Part shown: piece after piece, positions 12,510 through 24,990 of the stretch | Layout of the letters: each line of letters starts with the position of its first letter | Numbering within the stretch: the first letter of the stretch is position 1 | Assembly: GCF_000004195.4 (NCBI RefSeq) | Contig: NC_030683.2 | Location: 47,381,358-47,445,357 of the forward strand | From: Xenopus tropicalis | Lineage: Eukaryota > Chordata > Amphibia > Anura > Pipidae | DNA length: 64,000 nt | Reading direction: 5' to 3' | Notes under the pieces: generated by a model | Databases searched by the model: none | The model's input: the letters and a program-made list of their open reading frames with translations, nothing else | What the model was told of the DNA's origin: nothing | Position numbers and translations under genes: made by a program

Positions 12510-14880
12510 ACATGCCACAATTTGTTAATTTGTTTTAAATGCCATGAAATAAAATGAAACTGTGAATTAACATTTGCAAATATGTGGTTCCTGCAGAGTT
12601 GTTTACTACTTCTCACTTACAAACTTAATAACATATGTAATTTGCCCAAACCTGTGCATTCAACTGTATATTAGCATTTTAATATGCTGTTTACTTTTCC
12701 TATGTATAAGTTGCCATTCGGCATATTTATGAATTTGACCTCCATATGCGAACTAAGAAGGCACTTTTCTAAAAATATTTTTTTTTGCAAACTATGCACT
12801 TTACCCTTTAATTCACCAAACTTCCTCTGTAATTCATTTCTTGAAAGGAAAAAGTGCATACATGCAGTGTTCAGCAGGTTTGTCCAGACAATCAGCGGGT
12901 AAAATTCTTTAATCATTGCAAAAGTGAAAGCCCTAAACAGAAACCTTAAGTCTGTCTTCTCTAGATTTCTTGTATTAAATATTCAAAAGTCTCTTCAAAA
13001 TCCCTGCGGCAGTTTATAGAACATGCTGAAAAAAATCTTTATTTAAATGCCTTGCCAACCTGACCTCTTGGCAGACACAGTCAATCTGTCCCCTGCAGTG
13101 TGTTCCAAATTATTTATATCCCACTAAGTATATCCATTTCTTACCAAGTCGAGCATTTGCCATATTATTCACTCAAAATTGAAGAAACATTATTTTGATT
13201 CATATGAAGAGAGATTTAGCACCCAGTCTACAGCTCCCTACTGATTTTGTACCCAAAATAAACTTAGGATGCCTTTCTTGCCCCACAATAGCCAAGTTTA
13301 CAAGTTCGTGTGATAAAACAGTAAAAAATGTGAATGCAACCACTTGCAATCAGTGTAACTTTTATTATATGTATCAATATGATTTGGTAAGCATAAGTAA
13401 AGATGGAGATAGAAAAATGTCAGCCTAAAATGACATCATTGGAATGTGCACCCAAAACTAATATTCAACCATCTGTGGCAGGATAGACCTATAAAAGCTG
13501 ATTCCAAGGTACACCCCCTGCCCCCAATTGCCCCCCAACAGTGAGGTGAGGAGCGGGAGGTGGACACGGCGTTGATGAGTGTGATATGTTGCCCAGGGAA
13601 GTGTATACTGTAAGGTTGAGGCAAATGCCTTATGCTCATAGTCCCCACTCTGACACCCTGTTTAGGAGCCACCTTTAAGTGCCTTGAAATTAGAACTGTA
13701 TACAACAGTATCAAAAGTGATAAAATAGCTTAGTATGCTAAAGAGGAACCCAGACTTCAATTTTTATTGTAATATCCAGATAGCACAATGCTAAAGCAAC
13801 ATTACATACCTGTATACCAGAAATACCTGACATTAGCCAAAGTGCAAACTATCATTATATATAAGGGGTCATTTATGAATGCAAGGCCAGTGAGGAAAGT
13901 GCAATTTTGATTGCAATCACTATAGTTTTTTTCCAATAATGCAGGTTTTCCCCCCAGAATTACAGTGACATAATTGTGACATGTGGTTGCAAGGGGATGA
14001 CGAACTTGAGTTTCATCCAGTTCACCAAAATGAATGCAACAGCACATGCAATTCATCTCAAATCAGATGTGATTGTGTGAAGTCCATCTCGTGTTTCTGT
14101 TATTCAGTGTGAGAATGACATACTTGCCCCATTTTTAACACAGGAACTCTGGACATACCGCCTGGTCTAGAGGAGGTAGTTGTTCCAGGGTTCCCCTGCA
14201 TCAATAAAAGCAACTGTGTGTGACTGTGCCAAGCACAACTATACGGAAGTGAGAAGAGTGCATTAAATGCAAGTATCTATAACGAATGAGGTTTTACACA
14301 CAACTGACTGGGGAAAGCTGCGCTTGCGCCCATAAATTCTACTTGCTGTGTTTTTTCCTATTAATTTTTATGGCTTTTTTGTAATAATCCCAACTGTTCA
14401 AGGTTTCAAAAAAAAAAAAAAAATTTCTGACATTGAATCAAGAAAAAATGTCAACTCGATTTTTAGTAAATCGGCCCTTTTGTATGGAAAATAGTATCCC
14501 TGGAAAGAATGTCCGTGGTGAGTGAGACAGGAACTGGGAATGACAGGGCTAGGTAGGAGGGAACCAGAAGAGTGTGTTAGGGATTATGGGTGTTGTAGTT
14601 TCCTGGGCTGTTGTGGGGATAGGAGGAGACACAAAATGCTAAAAGGGAAAGGAAGTATAGGGGAGGGTTCTCCTTTTACCAGGACCCAAATACAATAAAA
14701 GTAAAAACTGTTAATTACTGAATTTAAAAGCAGGAGTTACATTTCCATGAAAATGTATTATGAGTAGATGATTTTAACTCACTCAGTCCTAGGAAGAAGC
14801 AATGTTCTTTGTGTTTAAGAATACCACATTTCTCCATAGTTAAACTGCAGAATGTTTATTTCCCCTAAAGATTTTCTTTC
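12510..14880. other. Intergenic stretch, no gene seen
   Basis: AT-rich with short incidental frames only. At 13860-14060 a worn palindromic segment ('GGGGTCATTTATGAATGC') may be an old MITE. A run of A lies at 14407-14423. Confidence 0.5.
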
Positions 14881-14886
14881 TCTTTC

Positions 14887-14957
14887 TTAAAGGGATTTTG
14901 TCATTATATATAAATTACGCTGTTTACATAGCAAATAATTCAGCAAAACACTGCTTC
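14887..14957. mobile_element. 5' fragment of the ~584-bp T2-type MITE
   Basis: TTAAAGGGATTTTGTCAT, then AATTACGCTGTTTACATAGCA and AATAATTCA, match the first 70 bp of the full copies at 17632 and 43786. It is cut off where a hAT-like end (CAGAGTCAGACTGG) begins at 14958. Confidence 0.75.
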
Positions 14958-15180
14958 CAGAGTCAGACTGGGTCACCCGGTGGGCCCCAGTGGCCCAGAC
15001 CCAATCACCAAGGCGCTCCCCCGATCTGCTGGTCTCCCTCGCCGACGCGCTGAAGGTAAGTTTCACTTACGCACGATAGGGGGAGGGGGCAGGATAGCAG
15101 GTGGGGGCCCCTGCAGGGGCAGTGTGAAGGCCACTTCAGGGGCCCTTTGGGGGTGCAGGGGCTCCTGAGGCAGTAGCCTT
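14958..15180. mobile_element. hAT-like GC-rich fragment
   Basis: It begins CAGAGTCAGACTGGGTCACC, related to the CAGTGTTGGACTGGG end of the intact hAT MITE at 47791. It is GC-rich inside. No clear right end or target duplication was found. Confidence 0.4.
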
Positions 15181-15183
15181 GAC

Positions 15184-15275
15184 TAACCCCAGACTTGCCA
15201 GGAAGATCACTGCAGAAATGGACAATGAGCACTTTATTAACCCTAGATATGCCAGTGAGATCACTGCATAAATAG
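15184..15275. repeat. Two-copy direct repeat, about 60 bp
   Basis: CCAGACTTGCCAGGAAGATCACTGCAGAAATGG is followed about 55-60 bp later by a diverged copy (AGATATGCCAGTGAGATCACTGCATAAATAG). Confidence 0.6.
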
Positions 15276-15672
15276 ATAGATTGGAAGCGTTACATCTTCC
15301 TAATGCTGCTTGTCTCTCTCTGCCTCTCTTCTATAAATTACTATATCGTTTTATAGGAATATTGCCATATATAAGCAAGCAAAGTTTTGTACCTGTACTT
15401 TTTTAAACAAGGCAGATGCACATTAGGCAGATGACTGTTGCCAAGAATAACTGTAGATATCTCTAACAAGTCACGGGCAAGGTGTTTAGGTGGCAGCAGA
15501 TGGTATCTTCTACACTAACAAAAGTAGAAATGTGCTATATACTGTGAATGAATAGGTGGAAACAATAATTAATATCAAATATTTAAGGCCAATAGTCTTA
15601 ACATGACATGACATGAAAATGACATTATAAAAGCACTGAAATTACTTTTTTTTGTTATTTATAAAATTAAGA

Positions 15673-16260
15673 TTAAAGGACATGTCAACCCAAATAGTAA
15701 TTTTTTTACCTAATAATAGAAAACAGGAAAACAAATTTGTAATGGTTTTTGAGTTATTTGTGTATATAATTGCTATTAAAGGAGAAGGAAAGGTAAAAAC
15801 TAAGTAAACTTTATCAGAAAGGTCTATGCAAATACAACCATAAGCCCTCACAGAAACGCTGCTCTGAGTCCTCTATCAAAAGAAACAGGATTTGTTGTCT
15901 CTTTTTTGTAAACATGTTGTTCTTAATTACTGTGCCCACAGTCTGCACAGCTCTCTCCTCTCCTGCAAGGTATGCCTGTAGCTTGAGATTAACACTTTAT
16001 TAGCCTTTCCTTCTCCTTAAAAGCAGTGTGCTCAGACTGCAGAAACAATGTGACAGACCTGCCTTGCTAGAGGAGACTGACCTTTGCAATATTGTTTAAC
16101 AAGTAGCAACCAGGAAATCAGCAAATGCTGCTTTCTATAGCAATTACATTTACACATAAAGCACTAAAGAATTTTAATAAATACATATTGGAAAGTTGCT
16201 TAGAATTATGTTTTCTTTTACTAGGCAAACAATTCTTTTTGGGGTTGACGTGTCCTTTAA
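15673..16260. mobile_element. T2-type MITE (TTAA target) hosting a second T2 MITE
   Basis: Outer ends are TTAAAGGACATGTCAACCC and GGGTTGACGTGTCCTTTAA, a near-perfect inverted pair that includes the TTAA target. A distinct element of the same superfamily sits inside at 15776-16020. The outer element alone would be about 340 bp. Confidence 0.85.
15776..16020. mobile_element. Inner T2-type MITE, 245 bp
   Basis: Ends are TTAAAGGAGAAGGAAAGG and CCTTTCCTTCTCCTTAA, a long inverted repeat flanked by and including TTAA. It lies wholly within the element at 15673-16260. Confidence 0.88.
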
Positions 16261-16689
16261 ACTGCACCATAACATCTTGCTAGTGGGTAATAGCATCAAT
16301 CAGGTGATATACAACCAGGTTCAATCAGAGCCTGTTATAAATACAGTATTATTTGGAAAAGGGGAGTTCCTGATACCCCATGCTATTCAGCGTGTAAAGG
16401 AAGAGAAAGGGAAAAAGAGAGATAAAGAAAATAGAATTAAAATGGGGGAGCCGGCCTGTAAAATTTTGTAGGATTCTAGGTAAAATGATGTTACTGAAGG
16501 TGAGATTCTAAGGAACTAATACATACTTAAAGGTATTTTTAACTGTCAAGCTAAACAAAAAAAATGTTTTTTTTCCATTTTCATTGACCCTTTGGGATAT
16601 GCAAATAGGTGTTGTCATTTGTTAATAGCTAATGTTATTGCTTTTAATGTGCCCTTTGCAATTTTTTTCAGTGCAACTTTTCCTAAATA

Positions 16690-17248
16690 CCGTATTTTTC
16701 GGACCATAAGACGCACCGGACCATAAGACGCACCAATTTTTTGGGAAGGGAAATGAAGAAAAAAAGATTCTGAAACAAAGTGTCCTAAAATATTTTATGT
16801 GCATTAAAACCCAACCTGTACCAGCAGCACCCAACATATTGCCACCCACCTGTACCAGCAGCACCCAACATATTGCCCCCCACCTGTACCAGCAGCACCC
16901 AACATATTGCCCCCCACCTGTACCAGCATATAACCTACCGATATACTTTAAAAAAATGTTTTTACTTGCCCATGTGGTCTCCGCAGGGCCCTCCTCTATT
17001 CACCGGCGCTTAGCTCTGGCGCATGCACAATGACGCGCATGCGTATGGGCATGCGCGTCATTGTGCATGCGCACAGCGCCATAGCTAAGCGCCAGCAAAT
17101 AGAGGAGGGCCCTGCGGAGACCACATGGGCAAGTAAAAACATTTTTTTAAAGTATATTGGTAGGCTATATTCGGACCATAAGACGCAGGGACTTTTTCCC
17201 CCCACTTCTGGGGGAAAAAAAGTGCGTCTTATGGTCCGAAAAATACGG
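16690..17248. mobile_element. 'CCGTATTTTTCGG' DNA transposon with internal palindrome and tandem units
   Basis: Inverted ends CCGTATTTTTCGGACCATAA and the complement run to 26 bp. Both sides are flanked by TA, which suggests a TA target duplication. Near the left end the unit CGGACCATAAGACGCAC is doubled. Inside are four 34-bp units with CCTGTACCAGCAGCACCC (16815-16930), then a large palindrome (about 16936-17161). No transposase is present. Confidence 0.85.
16936..17161. repeat. Large imperfect palindrome with arms over 100 bp
   Basis: The left arm (TATACTTTAAAAAAATGTTT, GGTCTCCGCAGGGCCCTCCT, GGCGCTTAGCT, CGCATGC) is repeated in reverse complement to the right of a centre near 17043. The centre is alternating GCGCATGCG. 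In RNA or single-stranded DNA it would fold into one long hairpin. Confidence 0.85.
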
Positions 17249-17631
17249 TATATACTGTATACTGTATATGCTTTATGTTTTTACCCTGGCTTAGTGGGAG
17301 CTCATGTTTTGTGTGGAGTCTCTTCCCAGTCAGTGTTTGTATTAAGAGCGAATTTATTTGTTATGGGTAAGTGATGATGCAGAAAACGTATCGGACTGTT
17401 CTTTTAAAGCTTCACTAAAGATTTATGTGTTAATTGTACTGTTCCTGCATTGGCATATTGTGGATGGAGATGCAAATCTTCAATTAGAGTAAAGACTTTA
17501 AATGTCTTAAACATTTTTTAAACTAAATGAAAGTCAACTATATGGTATCAGCTGATCTGCTTCAGAAAAATATACTTGGGAGAGCTATGGTATTATACAT
17601 TCTAGAATAGGTATGAGTAAAATATCAGTTT

Positions 17632-18216
17632 TTAAAGGGATACTGTCATGATTTTTATGGTATACATTTTATTTCTAAATTACACTGTTTACATAGCAAA
17701 TAATTCACTCATTTAAAATTTTATTCTTGGACCAACAAATGTATTTTTTTTGCTGTAATATTGGTGTGTAGGCGCCATCTCAGTGCATTGTGCCTGAGTC
17801 TGAGCTTTCAGAAGGAGCCGGCGCTACACATTAGAACTGCTTTCAGGTAACTTATTGTTTCTCCTACTCCCATGTAAATAAAAGTGCCCATAAGGTCACC
17901 AAGTGAGCGGATCTTCTCCCAATATCCCCACCTACGGGTGGGCAATATCGGCAAATGTAGGTTAATTCGATCGTTTCACCCTGGAAACCCAATAACCCCA
18001 ACTTGCAGCTCTGCAGTAATATGTGACTGAAGTTTATAAGAGCACATGTCACATGGTTGTGGCACCCTGGGAAATTTAAAAATTAAATATAAAAATAAAT
18101 GTTTGTGTTTTTGAAAAACAGATTTCAATGCAGGATCCTGCTGGAGAAGCTCTATTAACTAATGCATTTTGCAAAAATCATGTTTTCCCATGACAGTATT
18201 CCCATATTGCTTTTAA
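17632..18216. mobile_element. T2-type MITE, 585 bp
   Basis: It begins TTAAAGGGATACTGTCATG and ends with CATGACAGTATTCCC followed by a short worn tail to TTAA. It matches the copy at 43786-44368 in order and almost exactly in length (585 versus 583 bp). Confidence 0.85.
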
Positions 18217-18219
18217 AGT

Positions 18220-19820
18220 AAGAAATCTCAGGGCATTTGTTATTAATTAGTGATCTAGATATTGTGTAGGTAGGACATATCTGAACATTCTAGGGCAATT
18301 CCCACCTCAGATTGCAGCATGCTTACCATTCAGATGAATGAGATCCGGCATTTCGATTACCACAATTGTTCCTATACTACAGTGTTAAAAATGCTCTTTC
18401 TGCCTAATAAGGTATTTAGTAGCTGCCCTTTTAGAAAGTCTTAAATGTTGGGAAATAGGTGTGAAAGAATAAGGACAGAACAGTGTTGGACTGGACTGTC
18501 GTAGTATTGGAACTTTTCCTGTTGGGCTCTGGCCTGAGTGGGGCCTTTGTATTTTCTGGAGTATACAGTAGAGCATTAATTCTTTTTCTACCCTTTCCAG
18601 GTTTTGATTGTATTTTTAATAATTCCCAGTAGTGAGGAATACAGGAAGCATATTTAGGTGTCTGTGATGGGGTTTAGGTTGGGGTAGAAATATGTCTGAC
18701 CCTTTTATCATTATGGCCTTCTTACCTATACAGAGTTGGACTGGGGGGTGCAGGGCCCACCAGGGCTGCCGCCCCAGCGGCCCCACACCCCCCAAGGTGC
18801 CTCCTCCGGCCGTGTCCCCCGCAGGGGACCCTGTATAGATAAGAATGGGACAGAAAACACAAAATAATATTTTTGTGGTAAATATTCAGGCCCACCAAAA
18901 ATGTGTGGAGGGGGTTGACCTCATCTTTAAAGTGGTCATACTCTGGATGGGGAAAGTTTACCATTCTATATGAAAACACAACAAGTGTAAGCTTAGTTCT
19001 TAAACAGATATAAACTTGCTTAGTAAGTCAGCCGAGTTTAACAATCCTTGTAAGTCCTGGGAGATTTACAACTCTGGAAAATGAAAATGGTTTTCAATGA
19101 ACTTTTTACTCTTTAAATCAAGATAAAATGAAAAAAGCTGAATAGGGAAAAGAGATTGAGCTACAATGCTATCACAGGCTGGACTCTGCAGCACACACTC
19201 TTGCACTGGTACTTTCTGCCTGCGGGCAATGATAAAGTTGCTGATTAAATTTTAAAATGACTGTCTTTGAAGCTTGGAAGAACGATAGCAGTGTCTGATA
19301 CAATATTAAACGGAGGTGCTATGTTTTTAAAGCAGTATACAAGGGGCTGCACCTTGGAAAAGAACAATGAGATGAAACAGGAGACAACAAGGGACCAAAG
19401 TTCTTTTCCTAGTTCAGATGGTATATGCAAATATTCAGTATAGTATTTCTCACCATACATTTTAATATTAGCTACCTAGGTAAATTTATGGACATATTGA
19501 GAACGGCTGTGAACTTTTCAGCTTTGTTTTATAAATGGAACAAAAAGGGCTATGCAAAAAGAATATATTTATGAAGTTCATACTTACCTTCTAAGACAAT
19601 TATGTTCATGCAGCATTAATTTAAATGAAATGGAGAAGGACACAGTAGCTGAGCAGGTATACATGGCTCATATATAGCCTTGACAAGGCCATTGCTAATT
19701 GAAACTGTTATATATGGAGGGTAAAGGTTTTGCCAAACTTCAGTTTCTTAGATTCCCAGGAGGGTTCTCATTCAGTTAGATTGGCTCCTTTATTACAGTT
19801 ATTAGGGGGAGTAGATTCCT
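18220..19820. other. Intergenic stretch with hAT-like fragments, no gene seen
   Basis: CAGTGTTGGACTGG at about 18480 and CAGAGTTGGACTGGGG at 18731 are hAT-like left ends. The second has a possible right end GGGACCCTG at about 18833, but its flanks (TACCTATA and TATAGATA) match only partly. No coding signal. Confidence 0.5.
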
Positions 19821-19829
19821 TAGCAGTGC

Positions 19830-20421
19830 ATGGTGTCAGGTTCCCCCCCAGGTTATAAAAAGGTAAGGCACCCTGTGCTTGTTTTCTTTTGATTTACACA
19901 CCTGCTGGAGGGAGTGGTGTGGTGCTTTGAGTGTGGAACAGAGGACAGTTTTGTAATAGCTTACTTTTGGATCGAGAGGTTAGATAATAAAGCAACCAGA
20001 GGCCCCAATGACTTGACCAGTAAGGGTTAGTACCCTGCAGTGACAAGGCCACCAGTATAGGGACTTGAGCTGTTAGGCTTAGGAATAGAGAGAACCTTGG
20101 TCATGGGACCACTGTGAGCATCGCCTAGTGCTGGGAATTAATTCACCAATACTACTTTTGGATATTGTGACCATTATATCTGAGACCATGTGAGCAACAA
20201 CCAACTAAGAAAGTGATGGAAGGATTTACGGAATGTTCTGTACCATATGAATCAGTACCCACCATTCTAAGTCTGTCATCTATTGAATAAAGATTTTTGT
20301 CTGTTTTAAAGAGCCATTGGCACCCAAGTTTATTTGAAGAGTTTTTCTTATGGTGGAGATACAGTGAGGTGAGTGAGGGTCCACACGAGTGAGAAAAGTA
20401 ACATGTAACACATTACTTAAC
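19830..20421 (+). mobile_element. Possible solo LTR
   Basis: The segment has an LTR-like order: TGGTGTCAGG start, a TATA-like box GGTTATAAAAAGG (about 19853-19863), a polyadenylation signal TTGAATAAAG (about 20284-20292) and a CA end near ACTTAACA. No internal retroviral genes flank it, and I could not define a target duplication. The limits are guesses. Confidence 0.35.
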
Positions 20422-21024
20422 AGGAGTTGAGCCAAATCTAACCAGGCCTAAGGTACAGCGGATGAGGTATTAGTGATTTTGGGGTACCCCAACCCCATAT
20501 ACCCCTATATATAGTATTTTCTGTATGCACTAAACCTTCACTTTATTCCCCCTACCCCAGTGCCACCTCATTAGAAAATAGGTACCAGTTGGTAACTCTC
20601 CCAGTGTGAATTAATCTTAGATTATGTCCCATTGTAGGGAGTTACAATTAATGTTTATAGATATGGTAAAGTGTAATTTACACTTTGGTCATGACCAGTG
20701 TCCCCTTAAAAGTTTAAAGAGTGGGGGTGGTCCTAGGCCATGGAAAATGTTTTAGGGATGAAGATTTGTCGCTCTTTGTAGGTGATTTATGGGCAGATAT
20801 TAGTCCGCACACCACTGGGAAGGCCCCATACATGGGCCAATAGGTAGCTCAATGAAATCATGGCAGATTTTTTTAAGAGATTTTGTTGTAAAATTGTTCA
20901 AACATTTAAAATACTGTATTTGCTAACTAACAGGTAGATTATTTTCTTCATGCTCAAGAGTTTAGTTTAGTATATTTTACCTAAACGGTATCTCTGATGT
21001 ATTGCCTTTCAGTGATTTTAATTA

Positions 21025-21540
21025 CTATATATACTCGAGTATAAGCCTAGTTTTTCAGCACCCAAAATGTGCTGAAAAAGTCACCCTCGGCTTATACTTG
21101 AGTCGGGTGCCATGGGTCCCTCTAGACTAGCACCCTCTCTCCTTTGTGTGCAAATTAGGCCACCCGCAACCAGACCCTCCAGTGCCCTGGCCTAGACTCC
21201 CATTAGCAATACTTATTTGCCCTTACATCCCTCCAGGACCGGGTCTGCTGCCAGTTTGACAATGTGCAATGAGCGTGGGGTAGTACTCATATTCTTTTTG
21301 TCGATCCTCTTCTCCGCTTACAGAGCTAGTTTACTGTTTTTCTTTTAAATAAATATTGAAAAACATATACCCCACTGATGCCTCAATTTATGTAATTTTA
21401 TTGGTATTAATTTTGATTAGTAGCTGCTGCATTTCCCACCCTAGGCTTATACTCGAGTCAATAAGTTTTTCCAGTTTTCTTAGGTAAAATTTGGTACCTC
21501 GGCTCATATTCGGATCGGCTTATACTCGAGTATATACGGT
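21025..21540. mobile_element. 'TATACTCGAGTATAAGCC' DNA transposon
   Basis: The left end ATATACTCGAGTATAAGCC and the right end GGCTTATACTCGAGTATAT are inverted. Subterminal inverted words (CTCGGCTTATACTTGAGTC and GACTCGAGTATAAGCC-like) repeat inside, near 21090 and 21440. Non-autonomous. I recall the same terminal motif from other vertebrates. Confidence 0.8.
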
Positions 21541-21713
21541 ATTAGTTTCTCTGTGCTTGGTAGATGAGTCATTTATTTAGAGGCACAAGTTGTTTTCTGC
21601 ACCACAGGGCATCTATATAAAAGTGAATCTCCATAATGATTACAACTGGAACAAAAACCTCTAAAACCATGGAAATGAGAATGATAATTAATAGGCCTCC
21701 CTATGTGTAAGAA

Positions 21714-22871
21714 TACCTCCCAACATTTGATAAGTTGGGACAAAAAGAAATAGAAATTTTTGCAACCACACCCCTTAAATACCACTCCCATTTTTAAAAA
21801 ATTTGGCAAGTTATTGTAACACTTGTTTGGCTAGGATATGGCAAACCCGGGCTAGTAGTGTGCTGTAGAGCATGTGTTACATGCGACCTTAATACTTAGG
21901 AGTGGGCCTTCGCTAAGTGGGAGAGAGATAATGGAGCTGAGGGTGGTGTTGAACTACAACTAGATAGAGCTGTGTAGTGCAGTTATAATAATGGACGCCA
22001 GAAAGGTTCTTGCTGATGAAACTAATAACTTGTTTATTATCCAAGACACTTATGAAATAGTGCAACAGGGTATTATACTCACAGACACAGCAGATATAGA
22101 TATGGTCACAATGGAGAATAGCAGGTGTGACCCTAAAGGAAACAGTATAGCCCAACTTGAGGAAGGTGCAGAGTAAAAACTGGATACCCGCGGTGAATAC
22201 CTTTACTATAACGGATTCTTCCAGAGACGTTGGTTCAGGGGCAAAGTACTAACCTGAATCCTGTGTCTACTGGTCCCTTAGAAAGGCAAACAGAGCTGGG
22301 GTAGGCTAAACCCTTAACAACTCCTTTGATGGGGCTAATAGCTGCCCTTGCTAGATAAACTAACTATGCTCACCACTCCTAGAGGGTGCTATGAAATAGA
22401 ACTGACTGTGCTGGCTTGTTCTCATTCACGGGGCCCTGTCCCCGACTTAGATGGTAGATTACTGGGGCTGTGTGCCTCCAGGCTCAGTGGACTGATGCCT
22501 GAGACAACGGCAGGAAAAAAAAAGACACTCCTCCTTGCAAGACACTATATAGTCTGCAAGGGGAGTGGTCAACCAGGGCTAAACCTATTAAGGATAGCTT
22601 AAGAACTGCAACCTGAGTGTAGAGGGCTCTGCCCTATAACAGTACAGATAAGGAAAGATAGCAAAAGGTAGGGATATGAAGCCATAGGGCACTTATGGGT
22701 CACTACATTATTTAAAGTTTGAACACATTTTTGGGTGTTTTGGGGACTTGTTTTATGCCTTATTACAGTTTTGCTACAAAAGGTGAAATTGGCCTTTAAG
22801 CTGCAAGTTCCCCCAAGAGACCTTGTTAAAATTGGGACTGTCCCGCAAAAATCGGGACAGTTGGGAGGTAG
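21714..22871. mobile_element. 'ACCTCCCAAC' element split by an LTR-like insertion
   Basis: The left end TACCTCCCAACA and the right end TTGGGAGGTA are inverted, and subterminal GGGACTGTCCCGCAAAAATCGG lies at the right. The middle (about 21905-22705) looks like a foreign LTR-type segment. The left end is more mutated than the right. Confidence 0.6.
21905..22705 (-). mobile_element. LTR-like segment, copy A
   Basis: Its right part (CACGGGGCCCTGTCCCCGACTT, CACTATATAG, GGGAGTGGTCA, TTATGGGTCACTACA) matches the order seen at 26095-26372. On the minus strand it would begin TGTAGTGACCCATAAG, a TG start, and hold a TATATAG box. A related left part recurs at about 24780-24890 (ACTTCGCTAAG, ATGGACGCCAG). 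Non-coding as far as I can see. Confidence 0.45.
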
Positions 22872-22879
22872 TCAGGCAC

Positions 22880-23650
22880 ATGGGTGCAGGCTAGAGGCAT
22901 GCATGCTTGGCATACAGTAAGTAGAGAGCACACAATGTTGCAGAGGGCTTGTTCATAGTGGCAGCAGCCCCTATACAGAGAAACTCTTGATGCAGCAACA
23001 AGGGGAAATGGTTAATTAGATGATAACGTCTAATTGCAGTGATTTTTTTTTAAGAAAGACAATGAAACCTAAAATGATTTGCTTTGAGACCCCTGCCTAG
23101 CCACGAATATCAAACTCTAGATCTTATTTGCAAGAGTGCTGCTAATTAAATCAATAAACCACAAGACTGGCTGGATGCCATATTTTTACAGACATGTGTT
23201 GTGCAGGACTTGGGAGTGCTACGTTAACATCTGTTATTAAGCCTAAGGGCCTCCTGGATTTCAGGAAAGGGTTAGATAGACCCAGAACACTTACTAGGCT
23301 ATATCAGATGAAAAATAAGTGCCGGCTAAATTTACCTTTTTCCACTTAGTAGTAAAGGTCAAAATATAGTCCAGAAATAGATTTAATAATTCCAAATTAC
23401 AATTAGGCGATGCCTTTTTGCTTGTTATGTACATCTGGGAAAGAAAAGGATTGGTAACGTAGCTATAATTATAACGGGATTCTTTGCTAATGGGAAATGT
23501 ACTGACAATGTCAGGATGACATGTCCATCCTAATACAAATCACGGACAAGATAATTAAATAGTGAGCTGACATTTCTAATGTTCAGTTTCATGACTAGCA
23601 AGGCTAGATTCAGCGCTAGGTCAGTCAGTTGTGGAACCTATTCACACTGC
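22880..23650. other. Intergenic stretch, no gene seen
   Basis: No open frame longer than about 60 codons with a domain, no intact repeat ends. Confidence 0.55.
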
Positions 23651-23654
23651 CAGT

Positions 23655-23830
23655 GAGTTAAAGGGGTGGTTCACCTTTAAATTAACTTTTAGCGTGTTAT
23701 AGAATTGTCAGTTTGTAGCAACTTTTCAGGTATGTCTTTGCTTTTTTATCTTTTCTAGTTTTTAAATTATTTACTTTCTAACTTTTTTTCAGCTTTCAAA
23801 TGGGGGGTCACTGACCCTGGCAGCCCAAAT
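23655..23830 (+). mobile_element. T2-type MITE, left half
   Basis: TTAAAGGGGTGGTTCACCTTTAA at the left is the classic end. CTTTCAAATGGGGGGTCACTGACCC near 23795 matches, in reverse, the element at 35100-35650. The right end was not found. Confidence 0.75.
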
Positions 23831-23834
23831 CTTT

Positions 23835-24710
23835 TATTGTAATTGTTACTTTTTACTCCTTTCCATCTTTCTATTCAGACACCTCCTTTTTAAAATTTCA
23901 GCGTCTCATTCACACATCTGTCTGGATGCACTGAGGGGAGAAGTGAAGGGTTTATTTATTGGAGGCATGTAGAAGAGCAAAGTAAAAAATACAATAGGAA
24001 GAGAATACACAAAGTAGTACATGGAGGACGTACCTACTCATGGTGAAATATTTAACTGCCCTCAGCTGATATTTGTTAATACTGACTCTCAAAAATGAGG
24101 TTACTATAGATTTCATGCTGCAATTAAATGCTGCAGGAGAGGTGGCAAGACTTCTTCTATACTGCCTCTTGAGATGTAAATCAAACCCAGTTAAAAACAC
24201 ATTTAAAATAAAAATGATGCACTGACTGACCCAGATATATCAGTTTTACAGTAATATATTTAACAGTCTCATTTTATGCTGACACATCTACAAATAAGAT
24301 ATATATACAAGATTTATCCTATTCCCAAAAGCCTAAGCAGGGATTCAGACATTATTGCAATTTTTTCCAATAGTTTTGCTCTGGCCGTTTGGCTGAAATA
24401 AAGGTAATTTTATGTAATAAAAATGAGAATGCTTCTGGTAGACCTTTGCCTTTTGAAATATGAACTAGGGGCAAAAGTATTGGTGACATATCATATCTAG
24501 TCAGATCCCAGATACATTAATACTAAAATATCATTGCACTCTCCAAGCACCTATTGCACTTTTGTAATTTATATAATTAATCTTCCTTTATGTATTGCCA
24601 TTCATCAGTTTATATACATTGCACAAATTAATACTTTAGGATTAACTTGCAATAAATGCTATCTGTCTCTATGATAACATTAACAGATCCTTCTGTAACT
24701 CCTTTTTGAC
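23835..24710. other. Intergenic stretch, no gene seen
   Basis: The 82-codon minus frame at 24200-23952 has no domain or splice support. Confidence 0.55.
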
Positions 24711-24714
24711 TATA

Positions 24715-24990
24715 TTAGTCAAAATGTCCAGCTAGTAATAGAACATGGGGTACACTGGACTCCTCTTCCACAGGATGGGACTTCGCTAAGGGGAAGTTAA
24801 TCAAATGGAAGGTGTTGTGTATCTACACCTCCCACTGCAACGTGTATGAAAAAAATGCAATAAGTAAGCAAATGGACGCCAGGAGCTCTTGCAAGGGATC
24901 TAGGATCCCAGGGCTAGGTCATGTGCAGTAGAGTAAAAAGCCAGCTTTTTTGTTAAAGTTCGGCTTTTTACTCTACTACGCAAGAAAAGG
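24715..24990. mobile_element. LTR-like fragment, copy C, with hairpin
   Basis: It shares GGGACTTCGCTAAG and ATGGACGCCAGGA with the segment at 21905-22010. At 24930-24946 and 24962-24978 a perfect 16-bp inverted pair (AGTAGAGTAAAAAGCC) surrounds a short T-rich loop. Confidence 0.4.

Noticed and set aside
18731..18833. Intact hAT insertion
   Set aside because: The flanking octamers TACCTATA and TATAGATA match only partly and the right end is unlike the left, so it is not called as intact.
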